Below, one piece after another: positions 5,608-6,108 of a stretch of DNA of 6,108 nucleotides. The DNA comes from Anaerolineaceae bacterium (lineage in GTDB: Bacteria > Chloroflexota > Anaerolineae > 4572-78): contig JANTHQ010000129.1 of assembly GCA_024762375.1 (NCBI GenBank), positions 1 through 6,108 on the forward strand, written 5' to 3'. The translations under genes were made by a program, and so were the position numbers. The notes below the pieces were generated by a model, which had not been told where the DNA came from, ran no database searches, and saw only the letters and a list, made by a program, of their open reading frames with translations. How positions within the stretch are numbered: position 1 is the stretch's first letter; each line of letters starts with the position of its first letter.

Positions 5608-5913
5608 ATGCCGATTCAAAAATTTGAAATCACCAATGCTGAAGGTGGCACGGCGGTGCTGGTGCAAGTGACACCAAACGCGGCACGAAATCGAATTGCC
5701 GGCAAAGATAGCGACATCATTTACGTTGAACTGAATGTGCCTGCCGACCGCGAGGTGGTGGATGAGGCCCTGCAAACATTTTTTGCGAAAGTACTGGGTG
5801 TTAATCGCGGAAAAATCGCGGTTACGTCCGGCAAATCGGTCGAGAAGAAGATTGTCATCATTATGGAATTGCCGCCGGAAATTGTTGAAGCGCGGTTGGC
5901 AGCGAAACAGTAA
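5608..5913 (+). CDS. yggU: DUF167 / YggU family protein
   Basis: A 101-residue soluble protein of a small alpha/beta family with no known reaction. Typical parts: VLVQVTPNAARNRIAG (17-32), ELNVPA at 41-46, a helix FFAKVLGV and VTSGKSVEKKIVII (72-85), matching the family's late SG-x-x-S-x-x-K motif. The family's usual GKAN signature after the second strand is absent; ADREVVDEAL stands in its place. A GGAG Shine-Dalgarno (5598-5601) lies 6 bases before ATG 5608, and only 11 bases separate it from yggT, so it is the last gene of the operon. The yggT-yggU adjacency matches proteobacteria and supports the assignment. No terminator hairpin is seen after the stop. Confidence 0.88.
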   Translation: MPIQKFEITNAEGGTAVLVQVTPNAARNRIAGKDSDIIYVELNVPADREVVDEALQTFFAKVLGVNRGKIAVTSGKSVEKKIVIIMELPPEIVEARLAAKQ

Positions 5914-5914
5914 T

Positions 5915-5978
5915 ATTTCCGAATTACGTGCCCTGTTGGACAATCAAATTCAGATATGTTACACTTACACTCGGAAAT
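5915..5978. promoter_or_regulatory. Inverted repeat flanking the response-regulator promoter
   Basis: ATTTCCGA at 5915-5922 is the exact reverse complement of TCGGAAAT at 5971-5978. The arms bracket the -35 and -10 boxes, as an operator pair would. Arms of 8 bp in an 88-base gap can arise by chance, so this is only a candidate. Confidence 0.25.
5936..5965 (+). promoter_or_regulatory. Sigma-70-type promoter for the response regulator
   Basis: TTGGAC (5936-5941) is followed after 18 bases by TACACT (5960-5965), preceded by TGT as an extended -10. A second TACACT abuts it at 5966-5971, giving a tandem -10 six bases apart; the second has no fitting -35. It closely resembles the pgeF promoter (TTGGAA, 17 bases, TGC-TACACT). 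Unlike that promoter it leads to a leader of about 30 bases carrying a Shine-Dalgarno. Confidence 0.55.
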
Positions 5979-6001
5979 GTTTTGTGGGATGAGGTTGGGA
6001 T

Positions 6002-6108
6002 GTGAACAAAGAAATTTTATGTATTGATGATGATGTCGGCATCATAGAATTGGTGCAACTGATAATGCAGCGAGACGGGTTTTCGGTGCGGGGGGCTTCC
6101 AGTGGCGC
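6002..6108 (+). CDS. Response regulator, N-terminal part of receiver domain, cut by window end
   Basis: GTG at 6002 opens a frame that runs off the right edge after 35 codons. The start MNKEILCIDDDVGIIELV shows the first receiver-domain strand followed by the acidic pocket (D9-D11) that binds Mg2+, then helix 1 and the second strand (GFSVRGASSG). The phosphoacceptor Asp (expected near residue 50-55) and any output domain lie outside, so a DNA-binding, enzyme-linked or stand-alone role cannot be told. GAGG at 5991-5994, seven bases before the GTG, decides this start. It has its own promoter and is probably not part of the pgeF-yggU operon. Confidence 0.88.
   Translation, partial: MNKEILCIDDDVGIIELVQLIMQRDGFSVRGASSG

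Noticed and set aside
5914..6001. Rho-independent terminator after yggU
   Set aside because: No GC-rich stem followed by a T run is present; the only inverted repeat has a 48-base loop around a promoter.
5977..6027. Sixteen-codon ORF starting ATGTTTTGT before the response regulator, resembling the pgeF leader ORF
   Set aside because: It overlaps the regulator's start region out of frame, has no coupling stop at the GTG, and the regulator already has a well-placed GAGG site; the likeness is probably chance.

Overview
The window is ordinary bacterial chromosome with moderately high GC, holding seven protein-coding genes and short, structured gaps. Gene content, protein style and the heptameric intergenic repeats suggest a member of the Chloroflexota (Anaerolineae-like). 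This is a judgement from sequence feel and synteny, with no marker gene to confirm it. No rRNA, tRNA, CRISPR array, insertion sequence or prophage gene is visible, and no gene-free stretch exceeds 300 bases (the longest gap is 132 bases).

Left arm, minus strand (1-2713). A promoter at 2685-2713 drives a membrane-protein pair. The first is a flippase-like integral membrane protein of the UPF0104 / lysylphosphatidylglycerol-synthase TM family (2676-1690). It overlaps by 11 bases a large GT-C type membrane glycosyltransferase that starts at 1700 and runs off the left edge. The pair probably makes or moves a lipid-linked sugar or cell-surface glycan.

Right arm, plus strand (2731-5913). A divergent promoter at 2731-2759 precedes pgeF (laccase-domain peptidoglycan editing factor), yggS (PLP-binding protein), proC (pyrroline-5-carboxylate reductase), yggT (small membrane protein) and yggU (DUF167). 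This looks like one housekeeping operon. It merges the ylmD-ylmE-ylmG order of Gram-positive bacteria with the yggS-(proC)-yggT-yggU order of proteobacteria. proC sits where sepF stands in Firmicutes and Actinobacteria, and no sepF is visible. A separate promoter at 5936-5965 then drives a response-regulator gene cut by the right edge (6002-6108).

The most notable non-genic signal is a set of degenerate tandem 7-bp repeats at four gene junctions (1689-1709, 2772-2855, 3592-3724, about 4465-4510). They are not confined to spacers. One supplies the C-terminus of the flippase-like protein and the start codon of the glycosyltransferase. Another encodes about the first 14 residues of PgeF. Because AAATGAC (the minus-strand form of the GTCATTT unit) contains ATGA and 7 is not a multiple of 3, three tandem units place a start and a stop in every frame. 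The divergent promoters look leaderless or nearly so, and the pgeF-side transcript would begin at an ATG opening a 16-codon ORF that ends overlapping the pgeF start.
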